Below, one piece after another: positions 48,364-61,069 of a DNA stretch of 64,000 nucleotides (positions are counted from its first letter, which is position 1; each line of letters begins with the position of its first letter). A program made the position numbers and the translations under genes. This DNA is from Polyodon spathula (lineage: Eukaryota; Chordata; Actinopteri; Acipenseriformes; Polyodontidae). Location of the stretch: contig NC_054540.1 of assembly GCF_017654505.1 (NCBI RefSeq), positions 38,242,517 through 38,306,516 of the forward strand, in the 5' to 3' direction. Under the pieces are notes generated by a model. The model saw only the letters and a program-made list of their open reading frames with translations, did no database searches and was not told where the DNA came from.

Positions 48364-48687
48364 TGATTGATTGATTTTTTTCTGTGGTAATCTCTGTGTG
48401 AGCGAGACACTGACAGTCTGACAGCCACTACCTTTGACCTTATTTCTGATTGGTCCATTGCGACGCAAAAGCATGTAGCAAAATGTAGTGTCCATGGTTA
48501 TAAGTCTTTATAACCATGGACACTGTCATCATAAAGAACATTTTATTTTTCGACTTTAATTATCATTGATTGATTGATTTTTTTCTGTGGTAATCTCTGC
48601 GTGAGCGAGACACTGACAGTCTGACAGCCACTACCTTTGACCTTATTTCTGATTGGTCCTTTGCGACGCAAAAGCATGTAGCAAAAT
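48301..48687. repeat. two tandem 203-bp units including the MADF start
   Basis: GTCTTTATAACCATGGACAC begins at 48,301 and 48,504, and the units agree at all but two or three positions over 183 bp. The junction holds GTCCATGGTTATAAG, an inverted copy of the unit start, so the boundary can form a small hairpin. Confidence 0.95.
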
Positions 48688-48689
48688 AC

Positions 48690-49200
48690 AAATAAAACAA
48701 ATGCATTTCTATAATGTATTTGCTCGCTTCATTCGTGCTGCTCACTTTGTTTGCGTTATTCGTTACTCAATTTAATAGTTTTAATTATTTTTGATTAGCA
48801 AGTTCGCGTCCGGTGTGCATAGCTCTTTAACCTGCAAGCCCATGCCCATTGACACATTTGTTTTGATATTGTATATTGCAGAGCTGCACTTACACTCCTA
48901 CTTTTAAGAATGTGTTTGTTACCGTTTGTGTATTTAGCTAAAGCTGGAATTTTGTTGTTAAATCTAGGAAAAATATGCGATTTACATTAAATCCGGGAAA
49001 AATGGCTGATAAAACATTAGTTTCTTTTTATACTTCGACACTGTTCACTGCAGTTTCACTGACACACTATAAGTACTAAAGTGATCGTCAATAGCTCATT
49101 TGAAAGGTAAGAACTTGGCCTAATTAGCTGTCATTTATGTATTTATTTAAAATGTTCTACCCTTTAAATTATTTATTTGTTTTTAACAGAACTGCCCCTT
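48690..49200. other. no recognised feature
   Basis: Non-coding. A stretch near 49,195-49,290 ending CAGTTTGCGTACCACTGGTC resembles a hAT-MITE terminus (ACCAGTGGTACGCAAACTG). Confidence 0.35.
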
Positions 49201-49307
49201 TGGTCATGGTCTCGCCCCCCTCCCCCTTCCCTCTCCATGCCCCCAGGGGGGTGTGCCCTCAGTTTGCGTACCACTGGTCTACAGCACCATGCACGAAACT
49301 GCAGGTC

Positions 49308-49442
49308 ACCTTGCTCCTGGTCCCACAGGTGTTGACACTGAAGCCCTGGTGGAGTCAAACTATTTGGGTTTGCAGGTCTTGTCCAGCAGGGTGGTCTTGC
49401 TGGGTTCTACTGGTATGAGGTCCATGGTCACAGCCACCACCA
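49308..49442 (-). pseudogene. zona pellucida (ZP-N) domain exon, broken
   Basis: The minus strand encodes VVAVTMDLIPVEPSKTTLL, DKTCKPK, a TAG stop, FDSTRA and, after a one-base frame change, FSVNTCGTRSK followed directly by a GTGACC donor. C-K-P and the F-x-V-N-T-C-G-T string are conserved cysteine motifs of the ZP-N half of ZP modules in egg-coat proteins. Both the stop and the frame change make it a pseudogene exon. It lies downstream, in the minus-strand sense, of the ZP exons at 54.3-54.8 kb, as expected for one gene. Confidence 0.6.
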
Positions 49443-49444
49443 TC

Positions 49445-49700
49445 ATCAATCAATCTTTATTTTATATAGTGCTTTTCATAGTGGACCACCATCACAAAGC
49501 GCTTTACAAGATGCAGTAACAAAGAAAATCCATAATACTTGAAATACAGAGAAATGCATAATACATGTTAAACAGTTACATATTACACAAAAGTAGCATA
49601 ATACATAAAACAGTACATTAAATACAGTGGAAAGTGCATAATACATGATAGTAACATAAGTCATCACACCATGAGGCATTCATGCTGAAGAGAGAATGGA
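49445..49700. mobile_element. LINE 3' untranslated-type fragment
   Basis: AATCAATCTTTATTTTATAT then CTTTTCATAGTGGACCACC and CACAAAGCGCTTTACAAG is a widespread fish repeat resembling a LINE 3' region in reverse orientation. No coding part. Confidence 0.4.
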
Positions 49701-49869
49701 GTGAAGTTGAACCATGATGCATTCAATGAGAACTTGCTGCATGAGCCAGTTCAAGATTCCCACACCAATCGTGTACCAAGTGGCCTCTAGATGATACATA
49801 AGAACATAAGAACATAAGAAAGTTTACAAACGAGAGGAGGCCATTCGGCCCATCTTGCTCGTTTGGTTG

Positions 49870-52645
49870 TTAGTAGCTTATTGATCCCAAAATCTCATCA
49901 AGCAGCTTCTTGAAGGATCCCAGGGTGTCAGCTTCAACAACATTTCTGGGGAGTTGATTCCAGACCCTCACAATTCTCTGTGTAAAAAAGTGTCTCCTAT
50001 TTTCTGTTCTGAATGCCCCTTTTTCTAAACTCCATTTGTGACCCCTGGTCCTTGTTTCTTTTTTCAGGCTGAAAAAGTCCCTTGGGTCGACACTGTCAAT
50101 ACCTTTTAGAATTTTGAATGCTTGAATTAGGTCGCCATGTAGTCTTCTTTGTTCAAGACTGAACAGATTCAATTCTTTTAGCCTGTCTGCATATGACATG
50201 CCTTTTAAGCCCGGAATAATTCTGGTCGCTCTTCTTTGCACTCTTTCTAGAGCAGCAATATCTTTTTTATAGCGAGGTGACCAGAACTGAACACAATATT
50301 CAAGATGAGGTCTTACTAGTGCATTGTACAGTTTTAACATTACTTCCCTTGATTTAAATTCAACACTTTTCACAATGTATCCGAGCATCTTGCTTTTATA
50401 GCTTCCCCACATTGTCTAGATGAAGACATTTCTGAGTCAACAAAAACTCCTAGGTCTTTTTCATAGATTCCTTCTCCAATTTCAATATCTCCCATATGAT
50501 ATTTATAATGTACATTTTTATTTCCTGCGTGCAGTACCTTACACTTTTCTCTATTAAATGTCATTTGCCATGTGTCTGCCCAGTTCTGAATCTTGTCTAG
50601 ATCATTTTGAATGACCTTTGCTGCTGCAACAGTGTTTGCCACTCCTCCTACTTTTGTGTCGTCTGCAAATTTAACAAGTTTGCTTACTATACCAGAATCT
50701 AAATCATTAATGTAGATTAGGAATAGCAGAGGACCTAATACTGATCCCTGTGGTACACCGCTGGTTACCACACTCCATTCTGAGGTTTTTCCTCTAATCA
50801 GTACTTTCTGTTTTCTACATGTTAACCACTCCCTAATCCATGTACATGTGTTTCCTTGAATCCCAACTGCGTTCAGTTTGAGAATTAATCTTTTGTGCGG
50901 GACTTTGTCAAAAGCTTTCTGGAAATCTAAATAAACCATGTCATATGCTTTGCAATTATCCATTATCGATGTTGCATCCTCAAAAAAATCAAGCAAGTTA
51001 GTTAGGCACGATCTCCCTTTCCTAAAACCATGTTGACTGTCTCCCAGTACCCTGTTACCATATAGGTAATTTTCCATTTTGGATCTTATTATAGTTTCCA
51101 TAAGTTTGCATATAATAGAAGTCAGGCTTACTGGTCTGTAGTTACCTGGTTCAGTTTTGTTTCCCTTTTTGTGGATTGGTATTACGTTTGCAATTTTCCA
51201 GTCTGTCGGTACCACCCCTGTGTCAAGAGACTGCTGCATGATCTTGGTTAGCGGTTTGTAAATTACTTCTTTCATTTCTTTGAGTACTACTGGGAGGATC
51301 TCATCCGGCCCAGGGGATTTGTTTATTTTAAGAGCTCCTAGTCCCTTTAACACTTCTGCCTCAGTTATGCTAAAGTTATTTAAAACTGGATAGGAACTGG
51401 ATGACATGTGGGGCATGTTGTCAGTATCTTCCTTTGTAAAAACTTGTGAAAAGTAATCATTTAACATATTTGCTATTTTTTTTTCTTCATCTACGATTTT
51501 GCCATTTGTATCTCTTAAACATTTAATCTCCTCTTTGAATGTTCTCTTGCTGTTGTAATATTGGAAAAACATTTTGGAATTGGTTTTAGCTCCCTTAGCA
51601 ATGTTTATTTCTATTTCTCTCTTGGCCTTTCTAACTTCCTTTTTGACTTGCGTTTGCAGTTCTGTGTACTCTTTCTGTGTACTTTCTTTTTGGTCCTTTT
51701 TTAATGCTCTGTAAAGTGCCTTTTTTCGCTGAATATTTTTTTTTAATTGATCTATTAAACCATTTTGGCAATTTAGTTTTACATTTAGATTTGTCTACTT
51801 TAGGGATATAATTGTTTTGTGCCTCTAGTACTACATTTTTGAAGAACAACCATCCTTCTTCTGTGGGTGTTTTCTCTATTTTACTCCAATCTACTTCTGT
51901 TAGTCTCTGTTTCATACCTTCATAGTTTGCTTTTCTAAAATTGTAAACCTTAGCTTTAGTCATTTCTTTTGGGGATTTAAAAAACACTTCAAATGAGACC
52001 ATGTTGTGGTCTGAGTTTGCCAGTGGTTCTCTGACCTCTGTTTTAGTTATTCTATCTTCGTTATTTGAAAAGACTAAATCAAGGCATGCCTCCCCTCTAG
52101 TGGGTGCCTTCACAAATTGTGTTAGGAAGCAGTCATTTGTCATTTCCACCATTTCTATTTCATCCTTCGCGCTACCCACCGGGTTTTCCCATTTTATTTG
52201 GGGGAAGTTGAAATCCCCCATTAGTATGGCTTCTCCTTTGCTACACACATTTCTAATGTCATTGTATAACAGATTATTGTGCTCACCGTCTGAATCTGGC
52301 GGTCTATAGCATGCTCCTATTATTATGCCTTTTGAATTTTTGTCCGTTATTCTGACCCATATTGATTCGGTTTTATTTTCTTTGTCCAGGTTTAACACCT
52401 GGGCTTCAAGACTGTTTCTTATGTATAGCACTACCCCTCCTCCTCTTCTGCCCTGCCTGTCTTTCCTATACAGTGTATACCCACAAATATTAAATTCGTC
52501 CCCATCACTCTCAGACAACCACGTTTCTGTAACACCTATCACATCATAGTTACCTGTTAGTGCAGTAGCTTCAAGTTCTAGAATTTTGTTTCTGATACTT
52601 CTAGCATTTAGATAAATACATTTAATGGTTGTCTTACCTGAGTTG
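49870..52645 (-). pseudogene. CR1 ORF2: endonuclease-reverse transcriptase, frameshifted
   Basis: In minus-strand order: apurinic-type endonuclease with YLNARSIRNK, VTETWLSES, YRKDRQGRRGGGV, ACYRPPDS, MGDFNFP and a final SDHN (52.6-52.0 kb). Then reverse transcriptase with NYRPVSLTSIICK, QHGFRKGRSC, YLDFQKAFDKVPH, SGVPQGSVLGPLLFL and KFADDTKVGG (catalytic F-A-D-D intact, near 50.68 kb). The C-terminal domain has LERVQRRATRIIPG and VWNQLPRNVVEADTLGSFKK and stops at 49,870. Frame changes near 51,760, 51,600 and 50,395 inactivate it. The product would nick DNA and prime reverse transcription at the nick. Confidence 0.9.
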
Positions 52646-52707
52646 TTGTTCTTGTTTTGATGCAGTCTCCCTTCTGTTTTTTTGTTGATTTCTCCCCCCT
52701 TCCTTTC

Positions 52708-52840
52708 TAGTTTAAATGCTTCCGAACCTGCTCGAAGATCTTTTCTCCGAGTAGACTAGTTCCCTTGTTATTTAAATGCAGTCCATCCCGTCTATACAGA
52801 TAGTCCTCGTTGTAGAATGTGGTCCAATGATCAAGATAGG
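52708..52840 (-). pseudogene. CR1 ORF1 C-terminus (SGNH/esterase-type)
   Basis: About 43 codons ending KHLN and a TAG at 52,708-52,710. They contain RRDGLHLNNKGTSLLGEKIF. The D-x-x-H-L-N-x-x-G string is the last block (Asp and His) of SGNH hydrolases, which CR1-clade ORF1 proteins carry. The rest of ORF1 is missing. Confidence 0.7.
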
Positions 52841-52844
52841 TGAA

Positions 52845-54320
52845 TACCTACAGATATGTTACAGATATGTTATACCTACAGATATGGCCAACAGTCTTGC
52901 AGCACCCTGTAGAATTAAATAATTTTGCATCAGTCGAATGAAGCCTGCTAAATACTATTATGTTAACATATGAAATTAGATACTTAGCTGACAAATATGA
53001 TTTAAAAATCCAATACTGTACTATGGCTTATTTTATTACACAATCCTAATATTCTAGGCGATGCAGAACTTCTGGCCATAGCTGTAGGATTGTCTCGAAG
53101 ACCAGTCTTTGTTCGAAAATATGATCATGCTATGGTGCAGGTTTAATGGTAGAAGTCTTCACTAATAGGAGTAGAGACATCACCTAGCTGATGCCAGCTG
53201 CTTGTCTGCAGACCTCAAGAGGCCAGGGCTATGCACGCCATTTCAAAGTTGGTTAAGTGGCATTACGGATTGTTGCACTGAAACTGCAAACAATGTGATC
53301 AGTGGAATATTCTCCATGGCAATTGAGAAGGAATCGGGTATACAGCTAAAGCGTATGTTACAGAGCTTGTTTATAGTCAATGTGTGTATATTGGCAAGGC
53401 ATGGAAGCAGGACGTTGCCGTGTATCAAGACAGAAAGTCAAGCCCACTTTGTGGAGCTTCTTACCGAGCAGTTACTTAATAACAAATTGGCAGCACTGTA
53501 CAGCACTGCCGCGAGTGTCCCGATATTCATTAGGGTCAGTTCTACTCAAACAGAGGCCTCAGAGAGTGATATACTTGAAAGCGGAGACAAGTGACACTGG
53601 GGCACTGCTGTGGAAAACCCCTTAGATAGCCATCCCAGTTTGAAGCACACCAATTAACAGAGGAGCAGGCTTTCCAACCTAGTAATGCTAAGATAACTGC
53701 AGATTTAACAAGGCTCAGGTTTACTCAAACATCAGGCACTACTGTCAATACACCCAAACAAGAAGTCTCAAACCCAGGAGTACTGAATGTAATCCTACAA
53801 ACTCCCAGTTCAGCCTCTAGTGAGTAACTGCTAAATAGAAGGCATTCCTAGTGGCCCCCAAAAAGGTTTACCTCAGAGATGCAGCCGATACTGAAGAGCG
53901 ACGCCTCTAGAATAAACTTGGTCTGGTTGGTGTTTGCCAATGTACATGACCCAGAGGTGGTCCATGAGTCACTTAAAAGAGCCCTTGATCACAGGAAGTA
54001 CTGGGTAGGCAAGAGAAGAATTAAGAGCCTGAAGTTATGCCGATAAAATCAACTGCACCTTCAGTAATACTATCAGGCGTCGACAGTTCAGGCTTCAGTC
54101 TTTAGCAGAGTGCTGTCAGTCTCCTTCTCTGGGCAGCAGTGCATTAATGGACATCATTTCTCAGAAATAAGTGCCAATAGGGGTGTATGTCCGTTACAGT
54201 GTGGTAGGTGTATGCAAATCCCAAGAAAAGGTGACAGTATGCTAGACTGCAGCAGACATTTTCTGGAGGTTAACAGCTTGTAAACTAGCTCAAATCAAAT
54301 GTGGAGACACCTTCGTGATG
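52845..54320. other. no recognised gene
   Basis: A possible plus-strand exon at 53,059-53,139 (after TATTCTAG, DAELLAIAVGLSRRPVFVRK) and an open frame at 53,202-53,594 exist, but neither resembles a family I know. No ZP exon was seen here on the minus strand. Confidence 0.3.
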
Positions 54321-54324
54321 GAAT

Positions 54325-54475
54325 ACACATTTCCTGGGTGGGCACACAACCAGTTCACTAATCCTTTGGTTGGGAGGCTTGGAACTAAGGCTCATGCTCA
54401 GGGATGATGTTAAAATTTGTACTTGATATTCAAGGTAAACTCCCGGACACGATTGCCAATATACTGCCAGAGAAA
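54325..54475 (-). pseudogene. ZP-gene exon, broken
   Basis: The minus strand gives RVREFTLNIKYKF, then after a one-base change NIIPEHEP, a stop, and in a neighbouring frame QRISELVVCPPRKCVF. ZP2/ZPAX-type egg-coat proteins have a similar F-T-L-N-I-x-Y..N-I-x-P-E-x-E-P string before their ZP module. Frame loss and a stop show decay. The weaker part is the exact exon boundary. Confidence 0.45.
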
Positions 54476-54621
54476 AACAAAAGGTGCAAGAAGCAAGAAC
54501 AGTCAGCAACTGTGCTACAGGATAGACTGGTATAGATTGGGTCTTAAGGATAGACTGGTATAGATTGGGTCTTAAGCTTCCGATCCATGGATGTATAGGC
54601 ATGCTTTCATTCCTACATTTT

Positions 54622-54818
54622 GTGGGATGAGTGGGTAGGTGAAGGGGACCTTCAAGACAAAAGACTTGGTGCCATTGTGGTGCTGGACCTCAGTTAGCAC
54701 AATGCCTTGGTTTATGGCCTCAGAAAGGGTCAGAGGAACCCCAATGATGGTCAAATTCTTCAGCTCAACGTCAGGGTTGAAGATGCCAACGGTCACTGTA
54801 AAGACCTTTTCTGCTGGG
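54622..54818 (-). pseudogene. ZP-gene exon (ZP2/ZPAX-like), open frame
   Basis: After a polypyrimidine and TCCCAGCAG acceptor near 54,818 the frame reads KVFTVTVGIFNPDVELKNL, TIIGVPLTLSEAINQGIVLT, EVQHHNGTKSFVLKV and PFTYPLIPQN. It ends at AAAAT followed by GTAGGA, a plausible donor. I recognise this as the segment of ZP2/ZPAX-type zona pellucida proteins preceding the C-terminal ZP module. The exon is intact in itself, about 65 codons, but neighbouring exons are broken and the gene is interrupted by a CR1 LINE 2-5 kb downstream. Confidence 0.6.
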
Positions 54819-55042
54819 ATGGGATATACAAAATGCAGGCATTTAGATGTTAAGGTGGAGGAGGGATTGCATTACAGATTTAAAGCCAGGTCTAGTGTTC
54901 TAGTCCAGGTCCCCAACTGCACCTCTCGGGCAAGAACCAAGGCAGGCCAAAAAGGGACATCATGCTTTAGGCTGCATTATACATTGGCATCAGAGCAAGG
55001 CTATTGAATTCCATGCTGGAAAGCAGGCAGTGTACTCACTGT

Positions 55043-55195
55043 TGATGAAAAAAGGAGGTCTCAGCAGTGGAGGGGGTGCAGACTGGCTTGAAGGAACGGT
55101 ACTGGGTTGCTTCCCACAGGTCATCAAGGTTCAGGTCAATGGCATATATCCAGTTGTCCTGGTTATTTATGACACGACTCTTAAGAGACGGAAGG
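55043..55195 (-). pseudogene. possible further exon of the ZP gene
   Basis: A minus-strand open stretch of about 50 codons reads SLKSRVINNQDNWIYAIDLN, LDDLWEATQYRSFKPVCTPS and ends before a CAGTGAGTA donor near 55,043. Its position, orientation and C-x-P pattern fit an upstream exon of the same gene. I cannot confirm family membership by eye. Confidence 0.35.
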
Positions 55196-55336
55196 TAATG
55201 AAATTAAAGCAGGCGTTAACTCCATTAAAAGCATTCAGAATCAAGGTTGGAAGGGAAGGTTAATTGGCCAATATACATTATACAAGTCACAGCTAAAACT
55301 TTACTCTGCCATGGAAGCATGTCCCAGGTGACCGGG

Positions 55337-56005
55337 TGTGACAGAAATACAATGAGTTCTGGTTGTAAATCTCCCTCTCGACCTGTGAGGGTGCTAAATA
55401 GCGAAAGGAAAAGTATCTGGACGGGCTGGCCTGACAGTTCGTTTCCGAGGTCGGGAAGTCGGTCAGCCTGGATGCGAGACTCTGTTGCAGGAACGTATTG
55501 ACCCGGAAGGTAAACGAGGTAGCAGCTGCAAGCAATAGACATAGGTGGAATAGTTTACCAAGGGATCTTGCGGGGTAGCATAAAAGGGGCCAGAGAAACA
55601 CTAATCTTTTCCGCTAATGTTTTTGTGTGTTAGTAATTGCCTTGATTATTGAATCACCAGACGGCTAAATACGTTCCGGAGCTGTCGCTTTTGGGCCAGC
55701 ACAAGCCAGAACTGCACTTTACGAACTGTCACCAAATAGCCTGTTATCACACACCACGAGCACTAATACACACACCCTTGACTGGTGGCCGTGTTTTAGT
55801 ATTGTGGGGGGTGGATAACGATTATTGTTTGGGACCGTAAACCTGTTCGTTTGGCTCCGCGCATTACACATTGTTGTGTATTGCCGGAGCGTTTTTCTTT
55901 TTGGTCACCAGACCCGGATTATAATTAACCCCTCCGTTTCCTACCGGATTACAATTGTTTGTGATTTCTTCTGCACAGCATCACCTCTACACCTGTTCAC
56001 AATCA
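55337..56005 (+). mobile_element. LTR, family related to the one at 11.9 kb
   Basis: Starts TGTGACAGAAATACAATGAG and shares TCTCCCTCTCGACCTG with 11.9 kb. A TATA-like GCATAAAAGGGG lies near 55,577. The flanks CCGGG (55,332-55,336) and CCGGC (56,006-56,010) match at four of five positions, so 56,005 is the likely end. No pol-like sequence follows; it reads as a solo LTR inserted in the ZP pseudogene region. Confidence 0.6.
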
Positions 56006-56010
56006 CCGGC

Positions 56011-57931
<1,921 letters not shown>

Positions 57932-57941
57932 CACATACATA

Positions 57942-59427
57942 CAGGGGCTCTCAAAAGTATTCACCCCTTTGGACCTTTCCACATTTTATTGTGTTACAAC
58001 ATGGAATCAAAATGGATTTAATTAGGAGTTTTTGCCACTGATCAACACAAAACAAGTCCATAATGTCAAAGTGAAAAATAAAATCTACAAATTGTTCTAA
58101 ATTAAATACAAATACAAAACAGAAAATAATTGATTGCATAAGTATTCACCCCCCTTGAGTCAGTATTTGTTAGAAGCACCTTTGGCAGCAATTACAGCCA
58201 TGAGTCTGTTTGGACACTGCGATTTTTGCCCATTCTTCTTTGCAAAATTGCTCAAGCTCCATCAAGTTGGATGGGGACCTGTGGTGAACAGCAGTTTTCA
58301 AATCTTTCCACATTTTCTCAATTGGATTGAGATCTGGGCTTTGACCTGGCCAATCCAGGACACTGACCTTTTTGTTTTTAAGCCACTCCAGTGATTGGCT
58401 GTATGTTTGGGGTCATTGTTCTGCTGAAAGATGAATCTTCTCCCAAGTCCCAGGTCACTTGCAGGCTTCAGCAGGTTTTCCTCCAGGATTTCTCTGTACT
58501 TTGCTGCATCCATTTTGGCCACTATCTTCATAAGCTTTACAAGTCCTGATGCAGAGAAGCATCCCCATGGCATGATGCTGCCACCACCATGCTTCACAGT
58601 AGGGATGGTATTTGCAGGATGATGAGGCCAAAAAGGTCAATTTTCATCTCATCAGACCATAGAATTTTCTTCCACCTGGTCTCAGAGTCTCCCACATGCC
58701 TTCTGGCAAACTCTAGCTTTCTTTTTGCCACACTCCCATAAAGGCCAGTTTTGTGAAGCAACCGGGCTATTGTTGCCGTATGCAGTGTCTCCCAGCTCAG
58801 CCGTGGAAGACTGCAACTCCTTTAGAGTTGCCATAGGCCTCCCTGACTAGTGCCCTTCTCGCCCGGTTACTTTTGAGGACAGCCTGTGCTACACAGAGTC
58901 ACAGTTGTGCCATATTCTCTCCATTTCTTAATAATTGACTTGTGCTCCAGGGGATACTCAATGCCTTGGAAGTGTTGTTATACCCTACCACTGATTGGTG
59001 CTTTTGAAGAACCTTATTCCGGATTTGCTTTGAAGGTTCCTTCGTCTTCATGATGTAGTTTTTTTAGGAAATGTACTAACCAACTGTGGGACCTCCCAGA
59101 GACAAGAGTATTTAACCTGTATTTAACACCTTAATTGCACACAGATGGACCCCATTCAACTAATTATGGGACTTCTAAAGACAATTGGTTGCACCAGAGC
59201 TTATTTAGGTGTGTCATAGCAAAGGGGGTGAATACTTATGCAATCAACTATTTTCTGTTTTAGATTTGTAATTAATTTAGAACAATTTGTAGATTTTATT
59301 TTTCACTTTGACATTATGGATGTTTTTTGTGTTGATAAACGGCAAAAACTCCTAATTAAATCCATTTTTATTCCACACAATAAAATGTGGAAAAGTCCAA
59401 GGGGGTGAATACTTTTGAGAGCCACTG
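57942..59427 (-). mobile_element. complete Tc1-like transposon (CTCTCAAAAGTATTCACCCC termini)
   Basis: GGCTCTCAAAAGTATTCACC at 57,946 is repeated in inverse at 59,425. The inverted similarity extends about 190 bp on each side (TTTTGCC, AAATGGATTTAATTAGG, AAGTGAAAAATAAAATCTAC), longer than the minimal Tc1 terminal repeat. Length 1.49 kb. CA/TA repeats flank both ends. Confidence 0.9.
58160..59051 (-). pseudogene. Tc1-like transposase, broken
   Basis: The ATG at 59,051 starts MKTKEPSKQIRNKVLQKHQS then GYNNTSKALSIPWSTSQLL, the N-terminal DNA-binding helices. Later come [31 protein letters not shown], where the second catalytic Asp is Asn in the usual Q-D-N-D box, and [19 protein letters not shown] in a shifted frame. 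It ends with a TGA at 58,160-58,162. Stops occur near 58,895, 58,805 and 58,640. About 297 codons. Confidence 0.8.
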
Positions 59428-59433
59428 TGTATG

Positions 59434-59436
<3 letters not shown>

Positions 59437-59518
<82 letters not shown>
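59437..59518. repeat. (TA)n-(CA)n microsatellite between two Tc1 elements
   Basis: The whole 90-bp gap between the two transposons consists of GTATGTAT, TA and CA repeats. Confidence 0.95.
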
Positions 59519-59520
<2 letters not shown>

Positions 59521-60988
59521 TGAACAAAAATATAAACGCAACATGCAACAATTTCAAAGATTTTACTGAGTTACAGTTCATATAAGGAAATCAGTCAATT
59601 GAAATAATTTCATTAGGCCCTAATCTATGGATTCCATATGACTGGGAACACAGATATGCATCTGCATTTTACAGATAAAAAAAAAAAAAGGTAGGGGCAT
59701 GGATCAGAAAACCAGTCAGTATCTGGTGTGACCACCATTTGCCTCATGCAGCGCAACACATCTCCTTCGCATAGAGTTGATCAGGCTGTTGATGGTGGCC
59801 TGTGGAATGTTGTCCCACTCCTCTTCAGTGGCTGTGCAAAGTTGCTGGATATTGGCGGGAACTGGAACACGCTGTCGTACATGTCGATCCAGAGCATCCT
59901 AAACATGCTCAGTGGGTGACACGTCTGGTGAGTATGCAGCCCATGGAAGAACTGGGACATTTTCAGCTTCCCGGAATTGTGTACAGATCCTTGCGACATG
60001 GGGCCGTGCATTATCATGCTGAAACACGAGGTAATGGCGGCGGATGAATGGCACGACAATGGGCCTCAGCATTTCGTTACAGTATCTCTGTGCATTCAAA
60101 TTGCCATCGATAAAATGCAATTGTGTTCGTTGTCCATAGCTTATGCCTGCCCATACCATAACCCCACCACCACCATGGGGCACTCTGTTCACAACGTTGA
60201 CATCAGCAAACCGCTCGCCCACACAATACTCGCTGTCTGCCATCTCCCCGGTACAGCTGAAACCAGGATTCATCCGTGAACAGCACACTTCTCCAGCTTG
60301 TCAGTGGCCATCAAACGTGAGCATTTGCCCACTGAAGTCGGTTACGATGTCAAACTGCAGTCAGGTCAAGACCCTGGTGAGGACGACGAGCACCCAGTTC
60401 TGACAGTTGTGCACAAATTCATCGGTTGTGCAAACCCAGTTTCATCAGCTGTCCGAGTGGCTTGTCTCAGATGATTCTGCAGGTGAAGAAGCCGGATGTG
60501 GAGGTCCTGGGCTGGTGTGGTTACAAGTGGTCTGTGCTTGTGAGGCCGGTTGGACATACTGCCAAATTCTCTAAAATGACTTTGGAGGCGGCTTATGGTA
60601 GAGAAATGAACATTCAATTCTCTGGCAACAGCTCTGGTGGACATTCCTGCAGTCAACATGCCAATTGCACGTTCCCGCAAAACTTGAGACATCTGTGGCA
60701 TTGTGTTGTGTGACAAAACTGCACATTTTAGAGTGGCCTTTTATTGTCCCCAGCACAAGGTGCACCTGTGTAATGATCATGCTGTTTAATCAGCTTCTTG
60801 ATATGCCAAACCTCTCAGGTGGATGGATTATCTTGGCAAAGGAGAAATGCTCACTAACAGGGATTTGTGCAAATTTGTGCCCAAAATTTGAGAGAAATAA
60901 GTTTTTTGTGCATATGGAAAATTTCTGGGATTTTTATTTCAGTTCATGAAACATGGGACCAACGCTTTACATGTTGCGTTTATATTTT

Positions 60989-60993
<5 letters not shown>
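59519..60993 (-). mobile_element. complete Tc1/mariner-type transposon (AAAAATATAAACGCAACATG termini)
   Basis: CAAAAATATAAACGCAACAT at 59,525 is inverted at 60,989. Length 1.47 kb, flanked by (CA)n at the left and (TA)n at the right. A poly-A of 12 lies inside at 59,678-59,690. Confidence 0.9.
59716..60716 (-). pseudogene. Tc1-like transposase with few lesions
   Basis: The ATG at 60,716 starts MSHNTMPQMSQVLRERAIGM, then LTAGMSTRAVARELNVHFST (HTH). FTDESWFQLY gives the first catalytic Asp (60.27 kb), HGGGGVMVWAGISYG the central block, YLVFQHDNARPHVAR the second Asp, and SPDVSPTEHV the Glu. The codon after EHV is TAG at 59,898-59,900 where relatives have Trp (TGG), and the frame then stays open to HEANGGHTRY and the natural stop at 59,716. 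There are also frame changes near 60,365 and 60,235. About 333 codons, close to family length. Confidence 0.85.

Positions 60994-61066
<73 letters not shown>
60993..61066. repeat. (TA)n microsatellite
   Basis: About 70 bp TA at the right end of the transposon. Confidence 0.95.
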
Positions 61067-61068
<2 letters not shown>

Positions 61069-61069
61069 T

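Larger units (their letters stand above)
49797..52840 (-). mobile_element. CR1-like LINE, 5'-truncated
   Basis: The 3' end at 49,797 carries three CATAAGAA-type units and the GAGGCCATTCGGCCC box. The body contains ORF2 (endonuclease, reverse transcriptase, C-terminal domain) and the last 43 codons of ORF1. The 5' end stops near 52,840, inside ORF1. A second, short copy of the same 3' end lies at 10,209-10,355. Confidence 0.9.

Noticed and set aside
53202..53594. 130-codon open frame on the plus strand in the ZP pseudogene region
   Set aside because: No recognisable domain and no supporting splice or start context; chance length in this region is possible.
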